A stretch of 64,000 bases of DNA from Marsupella aquatica. Taxonomy: Eukaryota > Marchantiophyta. Position numbers and translations under genes: made by a program. The notes under the pieces were generated by a model. The model made no database searches. It had not been told where the DNA came from and was given only the letters and a program-made list of their open reading frames with translations. This document shows, piece by piece, positions 25,307 through 36,139 of the stretch (the first letter of the stretch is position 1; each line of letters opens with the position of its first letter). Where the stretch lies: positions 10,726,001 through 10,790,000 of the forward strand of contig OZ316893.1 in NCBI GenBank assembly GCA_973895155.1. Direction: 5' to 3'.

Positions 25307-26251
25307 CTATTGGGGGGATGGAGGGTCAATTTCATCTATAGGTGAAGAATCTTCATCGCTAGGCAATGGAGTTGGAAGGGAACTCCTGGACGCCCTTGGT
25401 GGCAACGGGGAGGGTATTCCAATGCTCCCGACAGAGATCCTGTCCCTTAACTTGGTCATTTGGTCTGTCCTCCACAATTTCAAAAAATCCAAGGTCTCGC
25501 TGTCAAGGTGCTCTGTTGGCATTGTGAGCATATTCATGAATGTTTGGCTCTCCAGAACCCTCAAACGTTGCACACCTGTTTCAGCCATCACCTTCTGAGC
25601 TTGGGCAGCCATCTTGAATGCATCTTCATGAGCTCTCATTTTCTTGGCATTGTCCTTTGCCAGCTTGCTTCCAAGGGGCCTCTTGCTCGAATTTCCTTGG
25701 GAGCTCTCCTGCTCATTCTGCTCCTTCTCTGGTTCGGATTGAACATAGTTTGGCCCCTCATCTGACAGATTTGTGTACTCCTTCTCCCCTTGTTCCTTGC
25801 TTGGTGTCGACATTGACTGCTTGCGTTTCCCATTTCCTTTCGACATTTGGTCTTCTGGCAACATCCACCTTGGGCAGTCCTTCAGGATGTCGTAGCACAC
25901 AGAAAAGGAAAATTCCTTGCCCTTTGAATGTCGTGTCTTGTACAGTTCTTTCGCCTTGATCAATGTGTCGTCGCTGTTGGTGCCAGAAATGTCAAGATCT
26001 TCAACACATTTGTAGCATCCAATAAAACGAGTCGTGGCCTTCCGCACATCACCCCACTTGCTTTCGAGAGATTTTGAGGTCCTACTTTCAAGACCTCTCG
26101 GTTTATTTCTATCGTAGTGCTCCCCGACACGCTCCCAAAAATTCTCTCTCTTCTGCCCTGAGCCAACACATGGATCCTGAGAAATCTCCAAGTATGAATA
26201 GCATAGTTGCTTTAATTCTGGTGGGCTAAAATTCTTCCCTCGCTGCGCCAT
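25307..26251 (-). CDS. Harbinger Myb/SANT-like DNA-binding protein (ORF1 type)
   Basis: An intronless frame of 314 residues. The N-terminal part (KNFSPPELKQLCYSYLEISQ ... FWERVGEHYDRNKP ... RTSKSLESKWGDVRK ... FIGCYKCVEDL) has the Trp/aromatic spacing of the trihelix/Myb-SANT-like domain typical of Harbinger partner proteins. A Ser/Glu-rich middle follows, then a helical segment (KLAKDNAKKMRAHEDAFKMAA) and a Pro/Ser-rich tail. In characterised Harbinger elements the Myb-like protein binds the element ends and helps import and recruit the transposase. ATG at 26251 chosen. Confidence 0.88.
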   Translation of the reverse strand: MAQRGKNFSPPELKQLCYSYLEISQDPCVGSGQKRENFWERVGEHYDRNKPRGLESRTSKSLESKWGDVRKATTRFIGCYKCVEDLDISGTNSDDTLIKAKELYKTRHSKGKEFSFSVCYDILKDCPRWMLPEDQMSKGNGKRKQSMSTPSKEQGEKEYTNLSDEGPNYVQSEPEKEQNEQESSQGNSSKRPLGSKLAKDNAKKMRAHEDAFKMAAQAQKVMAETGVQRLRVLESQTFMNMLTMPTEHLDSETLDFLKLWRTDQMTKLRDRISVGSIGIPSPLPPRASRSSLPTPLPSDEDSSPIDEIDPPSPQ

Positions 26252-26670
26252 GTCGTCAGATTGCAGCACACACGATCACTGTGCACTGTCCCCGTACTTC
26301 AGAAATCGGGAGCTGGGACCACAAGCTTCACATGCAGGCGCAAAACCGTGTGTACTCGACATTCTCTACAGTGCACTCGACAAGCTTGGCAGAGGTCTGG
26401 GCTCAACTCTGGCGCGAAGTTCATAAAAGTGAGGGAATTCCATGGAGTCTTGGGATGTGAACATGTGGCAAAAGGACCATAGTAGATGCAATTTGCCAGC
26501 ATTGGCAAAAGGAGAATACAGACCTGCAAAAACGCCAGGTATTCCGGTCGGCAAAAGTGTGCGCGCTGCGAAAGGCAAAAAAATTAGGGCTGCCTATCAC
26601 CGGTGCAACACGAAAAATGTCTCATGCCGGCATATGACGGGAAATGCCAGCCACAACCCGGATGGAGAGC

Positions 26671-26686
26671 ACCGGTGCGGATGCTC
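26671..26686. repeat. Harbinger right terminal inverted repeat
   Basis: ACCGGTGCGGATGCTC, followed by the TAA target duplication at 26687-26689. Confidence 0.93.
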
Positions 26687-26689
26687 TAA

Positions 26690-28142
26690 GGGCTTCAGGT
26701 TACTTGGAGGCCTCATTTGAAAAGTTTGCCTCACTCGTCTTACGCACGACCATCCCTGCTCCCAACAGCCATTGGATCTTCACTCGCCCCTGCACCTCCT
26801 CTCAACTGTTCAACTACATTACGGGCTCAACAGAAAGATATCTCCAAGGTCTAGGGATGGTGAAAATTACAACCACCACTACGAAACACCAAGTGAGAAA
26901 AAAGGGAAACCGATTTCTTCCAGAGATTTTAAACCGGACCAACCTACAAATACGAAACGGTCTCTCCTTAGCCAGTCATCCATGCTATCAAATAAACCTT
27001 TTGGTTCTTTGGAAGACTTTAATCTCTGGAATACAGAGTCCAGATGGCTCAAAGCCTCTTCTTCGAACTGGAAAAAAAGTGTAATATGGGACTATTCGAG
27101 TTAAAAAGTTGCCATGGTTCTTGGGCATTACGCATCACTGCGAGGTACATGGACGCATTGACATCAATTAATATCCAAGATTTGAAATAACGGTCTGACT
27201 GTAATCACGCTTCACATGGACTAATCTCATGGAGCAACAGTTGTTTTTGCATGATTAGAGGGATATCGCTTCCGCTTTGGCTGTTCTTCAAGGATGGAGA
27301 TGGGGTTTAGCCGACTACTTACATCAAGACCCAGGTCTTCATCATCCCAATTTTATTGAACCTGCTATTTACATAAGCTCACGAACCTCCTAAGTTCTAG
27401 TCCTCTGCGCAAACTGTCATAAAACAGACGTCAATGGAAGACATGTCGCTATATGTTAGCAAATGAAATCCCCTGTTTACGGAGTATTGAGCTAGCTCAA
27501 GATCTTGAATACTAGAATGAAGCCAATCTAAACATTTATCTTTGCAATGATCTAAGCTGCAGAGAGACCTGAATTCTCTGTCGAGCTGGCTGGTGGGTCT
27601 TGCGAAGATCCTAAGGCCCAAGACGAGGAATGCTTGGCCGCGCGAGCTTGCATCGGGCACTCTTCCAAAATGTTCAAACATACATTTCTGAAATGTACAG
27701 CTCTATACATCGAGAAACTCTAATTCAAAAGGCCGCCGAACTTAGCTACCGACAAACTATAATCCCCCTTTGTATCTAGAGAGCTCTTGCAAATACTCTC
27801 TCCACATACTGTTTCTCAGGAAGCCAACGCCACAATTCAACGGCGACAAGAAACGCATCCACGAGGGAGGAACTGCATCAGCTTCTTTTGGTGCTCATGC
27901 CCGGACGCAACTCTTGCGCTCATGGATCGTCCTGTTCCGATTGCACTGGGCTGAGTTTTGTTCCGATTGCGCTGGCTGAGAGTTTAATGTTCCCGTGCCG
28001 AAGTACTGGATGCTCCATCACAACCAACCCATCCAATTCACCTCAGCTCCATTAACATCGATTTCGATGAGCATTCTCTAGAGTTCATGCGGAATGCAGA
28101 TTGACATCCTTTTTAAATTAGATTGGTCTCCCGTGAGGGAGG
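26690..28142. other. Intergenic between Harbinger element and U2 sequence
   Basis: Several short open frames exist on both strands but none shows family resemblance or a plausible exon structure. I see no repeat or RNA gene here. Confidence 0.5.
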
Positions 28143-28337
28143 TGGGCTGCGCCTGCCTTGAAGGTAGTTCAATACCAAGGCGACACTGGCAGGACCGAAG
28201 CAGCAAGCTACCCCGATGGCCCTGCACCCGAGAGAAGTTAGATTAATATCGTGAGGGTCGATGACCCTCGTATCAGATATTAAACTGATAAGAACAGATA
28301 CTACACTTGATCTTAGCCAAAAGGCCGAGAAAGGTAT
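28143..28337 (-). ncRNA. U2: U2 spliceosomal snRNA (gene or pseudogene)
   Basis: U2 pairs with the intron branch site. On the minus strand the 5' end ATACCTTTCTCGGCCTTTTG and the next 45 bases, including the branch-site recognition segment GTGTAGTA, match the universally conserved U2 5' half. Stem IIb is formed by GAGGGTC/GACCCTC, stem III by GCAGG/CCTGC around the long loop, and stem-loop IV has the conserved TATTGAACTACC loop within GCCTTG/CAAGGC. The length of about 195 nt is normal for plants. The Sm-binding site is odd: where plants have an AU-rich run such as ATTTTTTT, this copy reads CTAACTTCTCTCGG. I do not see a clear plant upstream element (RTCCCACATCG) or a TATA box at the expected spacing, so a pseudogene is possible. 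Confidence 0.9.
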
Positions 28338-30443
28338 GAAGCTTCTTTCGTCACTGGTGAGCTTAAGTACCTCTGGCCAGTGCAGAGGACACTACCCAGA
28401 ACTTATGGTCTTTTCTTTTCAAAGTCTCTCACGTACCAATTCCCCGTGACCAGCCCTACAGTTCAGTACCGTTATTGATTTCATCTGCCTATAATAGTTC
28501 TTGATGTCATCTGCCTATCTTACTATATAATCGTAAACAGAAACTACATGTAAGGGCTGCGGTCTAGAGGCTTGCAGAAGCTACTTGTAAGGGCTGTCTA
28601 ACTCAAATAAGTACAAAATGTATAATGACTATGAGAAAGACACATCTAAAAGGTGCAAAAAAAAAAGGTATACAAAGATAAGGGAAAAGAGTATAGATTT
28701 CTGTTGTTTTTCTTCAATTATTTTTGTTTTCAATTGTATTTCAGTTCAAGGAACAGGTCGGCAGGCTAGTCGTCATTAGGATACAATAGGCAGAGCTTGA
28801 GTAATTCCATCACACTCTCTCATGCCTCACCAGTGTTATCTTAGCAAGTCGACCTCTGGTTCCCTGGGTTGGTGCCTTTTTGGGTCCTCCTTTCTGGAAT
28901 TCATTAGGTTCTTTTGAGGCAAAAAAAGAAGAAGCAAGAGCAAGTCATGGGAAGAAAGGAGAAGCCACTGAACTCCAATGGCAACCCAGATATACATTCG
29001 AAGTCAGCCCAGACGAAAGACAGTAGGGCTTTAAACGTGAGACCGTTTAGTAATAACATCTCTTAGAAGCCCTGAAGGGAGCCACATGTGGTCTTCGGAT
29101 ATTCATCTCTGTACATCACAGTTCCTCGGTTAGGAGTCATTTCCGCATTCTCACATATAGGAATCTCGAATTCATATCCTCCAGCGCAATATATGTTTGG
29201 ACGGTTATATTCTCCTGTGATTAGACCTCAACTCTTCCGAGTTGTAACAGTTACCTACAAAGACCACGACCCAGATTGCAAGTATCCCGAACCTTGCGTC
29301 AAGCTGCCTGACGGGTGCCATTAAATCATGGAGTCTCTGTGCAATCTTCTTACTTTCTAACCATTGGTACACTCGACTCTTTGATTATATTCTCATCCTT
29401 ATTGGAGTCTCGGCGTAATTGCAGCTAGGAACAACCTTGGGTGGAGTATGGCCTTCCAGAGTGAAATTGCGTTATGTGCCATACAATTATTACCGATCTA
29501 TCAGTCTGATGCTTCCCAATATCATAGAGAAGGAAGTCGACGGCTTCAGACTAAAGAGTGGACATCGCATATATACCACCACGTCACGGTTCGAATTTAA
29601 AATAGTTTTCCATCGACAGCACTCGCTTCAGAGGTTGTGACGATTAAACCTCTTCGAAATAACCTCACAAAGCCACTGCTTGCTTGTTAAGACTCAAGTG
29701 GGCAGCATACTTGGTTTATTTCTTGATTGAAGAAGGATAGACCACTCAAAGATAATCATAATTCTGAGAAATATGAGATTGCAAAACTTCTGAGAGTGAT
29801 TTGGAACCTTTGCACTCAGTTTTGTGTACTTGCTGCTGTTCGAGTGAGGAGTTCGACAGGATTGAAGACAAGCTGCCTACATTATCTGGTGAGAACTTGC
29901 TCTAAAGATGGAGATGTGACTCAGATTCGTACTGGTGCGCATGATATAACCTCTTTCTATGAAGAGATCGAGAAAGACAAGCCTCATGAACACACCTTAC
30001 AGAGTAAAATGGAATATGGAACAAGTAACTCGTTGCGACATGTCACTATCCTAGAAATTAACAGAATGCTTGAACCGCATGAAAGAATTGAATGTGACAA
30101 CCAATGAATCATAATTCTACAACTGCTCTGAAATAGGACACTAAAGAGCGGAGAAATCTACATTACAATATTTTCGTTGATTCCCAAGAGTCCTATTATT
30201 GGTTTATCGCTTTTGTAAATAAATACCATTTACAGTGTGAGGAGTGAACTTTTCGACCCCTTCTTCATTCGCCGGGGTTTCTTTTGCCTCACACGCCAAA
30301 GACTCCAAATCAGAAGAAAACCTGAAAAAATGACATTCCCATCAATCGTCAAGATCCGCAATTTAAAAAAACTGCTCATAAAGAAACTGCTGAAAGTCCG
30401 CCATGCTTGACAGCCGCTACAACAGATTCAGAAGATGAAAGAA
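28338..30443. other. Intergenic between U2 and site-1 protease
   Basis: No supported gene. The U2 promoter, if functional, would be in the first 100 bases. An open frame at about 29727-30107 lacks any recognised domain and is treated as chance. The 3' UTR of the site-1 protease gene occupies part of the right side. Confidence 0.5.
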
Positions 30444-33400
30444 TCACTTAGAGCTCTCTAAATCATCTGGCAACCAATCTTGATAATAGCTTTCACGCAT
30501 GTGCTTTTGTACCTGTCACACATAGAGACACCGGGACAAGCCATTGGAAGAGCAATCCCGCGCTCTCTGGCTGCAAAATATACCCACCACCAAAAGTTGG
30601 AAGACGGCTCTTCTACTTTATCTTGTCTACTGTAGGCTCTCCACCACAACGAGTTCATTTTAAAAAGATGCGTCCATCCTTTCCATCTAATCTCCTGACA
30701 CTTTATTTATGAAGCTGTACAAATAGTCAAAGCAAAAAACAATCTAAGAGAACCAGAATTGTCCAACAACATTGTATGATCGAAAGTAGATCCTACAAAC
30801 AAAATTTTACAAGGATACAATTCAAAGCATACCTCTTCATGGTGCAAACCTAAGAATCCTGTTCGCCTGTTCTTCTCACGATGTATAACTGCATCAGTAA
30901 GTCCCTGGAGACCAGCTGACGTAATTCCATTTTTTCCTACTGAATTACCATACAAATGTAGCGTCGTTGTGTTCAGAGTTATTTCTTCTATCTGTACCGA
31001 ACTGTCTATTTCATAATCTGTGCTAAGCTGTGGTAATGACAAATCTGCCCCGATCTTCTCATTTCCTGAAGCGGGTAAAGGTGAACTGTTGCTTGCCTCA
31101 TCTGAAACAAATAAATCCTCGTCATAAGCCAGATCATTTGCCATTGACTGGCGCTGAGTCACCGAATTTGACCCTGGTGTGATGCCTAGATGAAAGCTTT
31201 TCCTAGAATTCTCCGTTTGAGCTAGAAAACCTTTGGAGCCTTGTACCACCAGAGGGGCATCCATACCACATTGCAGCTGGTGGCCTAGAACAAGAGAGTA
31301 TGTTGAGAAGTTTATATCTGTACGCCTAGTTGGCAGAATTATGTTCCCGTTGCCAATGGGAGCTACTAGCTCATTCGTTGAAGAAAAGATCAAAGGATCC
31401 TTAATCTTATAGCTTGTAAAGTCAATAAGCTTTTTCAGGAGCCAGTAGCAGTTCGTCACCATATGACTACTGTCCAAGCAGTTGCTATCGCCGTACACTG
31501 AAATGCGGCCCTTTCCGGCCTCTACAGCCCCTAGGATAGGAGACTCTACCTGTGCCTTCACACCCGTCCGGGTCGAAGTGATCCCAGCATTACCGCCAGA
31601 CGAATCCTGAAATAGGAAACGATGCACATAACCACCAGCAGGGAACCTAATAATATCTGTGCCTGACGCATAGTGAGCTCTCTCACCTCCTATAGAGTAG
31701 GCACCATTCAAAATTGTATCACCAAATGCGATTCCAAACGGATGAAGCAGATCATTTAAAGCTGGAATGTTAGCTCCACCAGTTGCAGGTGTCCACCAGC
31801 TCCGAGTATTGTCATCAAAAAACCTCATCTTCACCATTGTGTCTAAATGATACCAGTCTGCAAAGACAATAAGACCAAGTCCGTGTGTCTCTACATCATC
31901 CTTCAGTTTCTCTATCTCCTCCACATGGTACTCATCCTCAAGATCCACCATAAGTAGCGTGCCATATTGTTTTGCATCAAAGCAGGTTAAAGGCGAGCCT
32001 AGGGTTTCCAAATAGTACCCTGCATCTCTGAGACTATTAAACATTCCATGAAAATTGGTGTGGATATGATCACCGTGCCAGTCCAGAATATCGTTCCGAA
32101 CATCCAGTGAATCACGAGGAATGTACCCAGGGGGATATCGTATGCTGTGAAACTGATCCCAAAGGATTCGCTTCTCACGGACCGGAGTGGGAATCACAGC
32201 GACCTTAACAGGCAACACACAGTCCCATCTCCTGGGTTGGTCTTCCCCCCTTCCTGGAGGAGAAATGAGGGTAAAAGAGACATTTCCCTCTAGAGTTCCG
32301 GTAAACTTACTCCCTTCTGGTTTTATTCGGAAGTGCAGCCCCATGTAGCCAGTCCACGGCCAGATTACATCAGAATATGTAAACTGGATATCAAGTAGAT
32401 GACCTGCAGCCCCAGCAGGCACCCATGTAGGATGCGACTCAACATAGCCAACTACACCCATCCCATTTAGGATTGTGGCGTTGAAAATGACAGGCATCGC
32501 ACCATGGTACAAAGGCTGGCGACAAAAAGGCCATACGTAAGGGCAGTCAGTGAGGTCCAGTATCCTGGGATGAATGCTTGCTCGTGGTTTGTAGTTGAGG
32601 AGAATCTCAAAAGATTTCAACCTGGACACATGCAACGCTATTTAGTTAGATGAGCCAAAACCCACACGAATCAAAATCAAGATCGAGTGCACCCTGCCTG
32701 CAGTGAACATCCCTCGGGTACATTTTCACCCGGCGCGTGGGAGAGAACAATCCATATCTTTTGTTACAAACTTAGACTTCTAAAAATCAATGAAAGTTCA
32801 GAAGAATGAGAGTGGGGTAGCAGTTGAAAGTCTTTGAGTAACTCACAAATTCAACCGACCGGCACCTTGCTCATAAATGTTGGGACCAACCAATTGCGTT
32901 GCGCCTTCAATTAGTGCCTGCTTCATACTTGCTGGGTTGAGAATGTCCCATCGGTTAACCTCAGGAACAACACTGGCAAGCAGGCACACAGCACCTGCAA
33001 CAACCGGGCTTGCCACACTTGTCCCGGATAAGCTCTTGCAGCCAGTGGTTATTTTTGAGCCAACAACCTCACGCCCGTATGCCACAATGTCTGGCTTAAC
33101 CCGTCCGTACCTGTGTAATAAATATTCAATCCGTTAGTTGAATATCAAACCTTTCATTGCCATCGAGAATTATAGGAATATAAGAAAGGAGTATCAAGAC
33201 AAAGGAGAAGCGCCAACTAAAAAGGAGAGACAGGAAAAGCTGCTTTAAGGTTGCAGGTATGAAGTTGAAGGCAGAATTACCCATGAGGGAGCTCCCAAGT
33301 ACTCATTCCACGTGACGAAAATGATGCTATGTGATCACTATAGTCGATTCCCCCAACTCCAATGACATCGCTTTGATCTGCTGGATTATTTAACGTGCCA

Positions 33401-36139
33401 TAGAGAGGGCCATCGTTTCCTATAGCAGAAACCATGATAATATTGTTTGCTGTCATTTCCCAGACCTGCAAGTCGAGACACTCCCTGCGATGAGAACCGA
33501 AGGACTGGTACAACAAAGGATTACAGAACCAACGACAAAACTGGAGATTCCCCCTCTACGCTAGTTTGGCCTACGCAAAAGTTTCAATAATTTACCACCG
33601 AGACAGAACTGCTCAAGAACACCATCTATTGCACAGAATAAACAACATCGCAAGCCCAGGCGTGCTATCTGTGAAATAAATTTCATGAAAACGATTTCAT
33701 TGTTAACTTGAGCAATAAGCCTCAAAAGCCAGTTTAAGGACTACTTGAGAGTAATCCTAGAATCAGAACAAGTGAAAGTTGAAACAGAACTCATCGTCCC
33801 ACCATACTCCAACCCTCTGCTTGAGCTCAGGACCTTCACCTTTTCGACGAAAGGACTATCCAAGTAGTCTGGACCGCCAATGCTTAAATTTAGCACATTC
33901 ATCTTCGTCGCTATAGCATAGTTGAAAGCATCCAAAAACCATGACGTATATGACACCTGCAGCCATGCTGTGCCGGTTTGCTCTTCATGGGTCCTCAAGA
34001 GATAGCGGCTACACATAAAGAAACTTTGTTGTACTTTGTTGGTGCATTATCATGACTTACGGAGGCCCTCCAAACTCTTGATTAGTAACGTCTCCATACG
34101 TAGTACAGCTAAACAGCCCAAACCACTAAGTCACAACGACCCGTCTAGCCTAGCAAAGTTTGATGCCAGCGTCAAACGAAAACACTGACCTCATTTAATT
34201 CCGAATCACTCCTATACTGTTATCATGATATTTCATGGAATTTAACAACTGAGGATTGCACAGGAGATTGCTAGGACATATAAAGATGTCATTTCTACGA
34301 GACAAACATTCCAATTCTTGACTCCGTATACGACAACCAGAAATAACATGAGTACCTGTGCATCAGTAAAGACTCGAAAAGCGTAAATTTCGGCATCTGG
34401 TGCAAAACCTAAGCATTGTGGGTCTTGGCTTGAAATCACTCCAGCGACAAAAGTCCCATGGCCAAGATTATCATTTAGAATATCCTTCTCATTGGTCCAA
34501 TTTGTTCGCTCCTGCAGGAAGGACTGTTAGAATACAGTTTCCGGCTTTTTACTCCAAAAACAAGGACATCATGTACCATAAATACAACCTACAGAAAACC
34601 AGAGACGAGGCACATGGGTGTCTCCATGTCTTCCAATGGACACTATATACGTAAGGCTCTGCCATTATTGTCCATGACATCAAGGAATTTTGTGTCAATA
34701 CTCATGAGACGATTTAAAGCAATCACTGTTGGACATGGCATGTCTCTTCCCACCAACCACCTCCACAATAGCCGACCAAGTGCACCATATCACAAATGAA
34801 GCAAAAGAGATCACACCTTTATATTCCGAAAATGTGGATGATCTGCACGAACCCCAGTGTCAAATACTGCCATTTTAACTTTTCCCCCCGTATGCCCTCT
34901 GGCCCATAATTTTTCAGCTTCAAACATTGACGTGATCTGAGATCTCTGTAGACAAAAGCCCCAACGTATATGTAGTTCATAAAAAAAGCAATACAGCCTA
35001 CATGGGATACAAAGTAACTTCCGGGGTCTGCTTTCAGGTTGAATTACGAGAGTAATGGTTGCATCCCGAAGTACAACAAAGTCTATAGAGCAGCGTCCAA
35101 AGTCATCTACAAATGTAGCAATCGTCCTAGAATATTTCTTGCAATAAAGGCCCCAAGGAAAGGAATCCACAGGATTCCAGTCCAGCGAGTCATGACTTCC
35201 AAAAGAACTGATGCTACATGGTAATGTCGTTACCTCCATTCCCAAAATGCTGCGACCACGAAACTCAAAAGTAGCATTCGGTGCTGCAGATTCCCTTTCC
35301 AAGAGCACGTCGTCTTCAAATGACATTGCAGTGTTCCTCCGACCTTTTGCCTGGCATTGTTCAAATTCTCTCTCTTTGTCATCTTTCCCAACCGTTTCCC
35401 GTGGAGATTTCATCTTCGTCGTATGTACACCATCCCTCCTTCGTCTACTCTTACGGCCAAAAGAGCCTTGTTTTCTATTGGCTGATCCAGTAGAAAAGGA
35501 ATCGCTAGGCTCAGAAGTAAGCGAACGAGTAAATTGCATCTGGGGGGATACATCACGCACAAAGCTGACACCAGCTAGCTGACTAAATAGGAGCTCCTTT
35601 TGAGCATCTTGAATTCTCAGTAATCCAAAATCTGTTGGGAAAGCAGCGGCTGGATTGTGCCGCTCGACCCAACTCCAGCCGTTTGTTCCCAGGGCTTGTT
35701 CGAGTGCTTGTCGGTGTACTGATACGTGCCTATATTGATCGAACCGAACAATGTACTCATTTGCGACCTCGCCCACTGCCCTCACCGTTGCTTCCCGTTC
35801 ACGCCCACTGGATTCGCCGCTATCTGTCTCACCAGTTCCTTCCTGTCCCGGAGTAGATCCCATGTCAAATCGACCTCTGCCTCGACCTCTGCCTGCAGCT
35901 TGCCTCGACTCTGTCCACTCATCTCTTGTGAAGAAGTCCTCGCCGCCAGAAAGATCATCTTGATTCAGCACGGAATCTTCCAGCCAGGGGTCCACGGTAC
36001 TTTGGGTCACATTAGCCCCGGAGAATCCTGCCCCACCTAACTCATCATGTAAATTTTTACAAGGAACAGCGGGTAGAAGGAAAGACAGCAGCAGAACGAG
36101 GCACAGCAGGCCAACTGCCGCTGCTTTTGGTGGTGTCAT
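30444..36139 (-). CDS. S1P: Site-1 protease (subtilase, MBTPS1/S1P type)
   Basis: S1P is a Golgi subtilisin-like protease that cuts membrane-bound bZIP factors in plant stress signalling and some secreted proproteins. Proposed exons (minus): 36139-35234, 34945-34817, 34511-34356, 33956-33840, 33465-33281, 33110-32847, 32621-30833, 30512-30444; all phases agree, giving about 1204 residues. A hydrophobic signal segment ([17 protein letters not shown]) starts the protein. The catalytic residues are intact: Asp in [13 protein letters not shown], His in [10 protein letters not shown], oxyanion Asn in [11 protein letters not shown], Ser in [13 protein letters not shown]. The long C-terminal region ([53 protein letters not shown]) is specific to this family. 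The last small exon is uncertain. An AG just before TACAACTTGG at about 36163 suggests a 5' UTR intron. An Arg/Gly/acidic insert lengthens the N-terminus relative to usual. Confidence 0.93.

Larger units (their letters stand above)
22569..26686. mobile_element. PIF/Harbinger DNA transposon, complete
   Basis: The 4118-bp element has perfect 16-bp terminal inverted repeats (GAGCATCCGCACCGGT at 22569-22584, its reverse complement at 26671-26686). It is flanked by a 3-bp TAA target duplication (22566-22568 and 26687-26689), as expected for PIF/Harbinger. Inside are a DDE transposase on the plus strand and a Myb/SANT-like protein on the minus strand, arranged convergently, with a small third open frame between them. 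Both main frames are uninterrupted. A palindromic pair GTTCGAACCT / AGGTTCGAAC (22716-22725, 22735-22744) near the left end may be a subterminal binding site. It looks recently inserted and potentially autonomous. Confidence 0.93.

Noticed and set aside
22569-26686. Host origin for the transposase-like gene (domesticated HARBI1-like)
   Set aside because: Perfect terminal repeats and target duplication show it is inside a mobile element.
29727-30107. 126-codon open frame as a possible gene
   Set aside because: No ATG at its start, no recognisable domain and no splice partners.
35136-35233. Coding read-through between the first two site-1 protease exons
   Set aside because: The frame happens to stay open, but the GTAACG donor at 35233 and the CTACAG acceptor before 34945 give the continuous family sequence; the stretch between has no resemblance.
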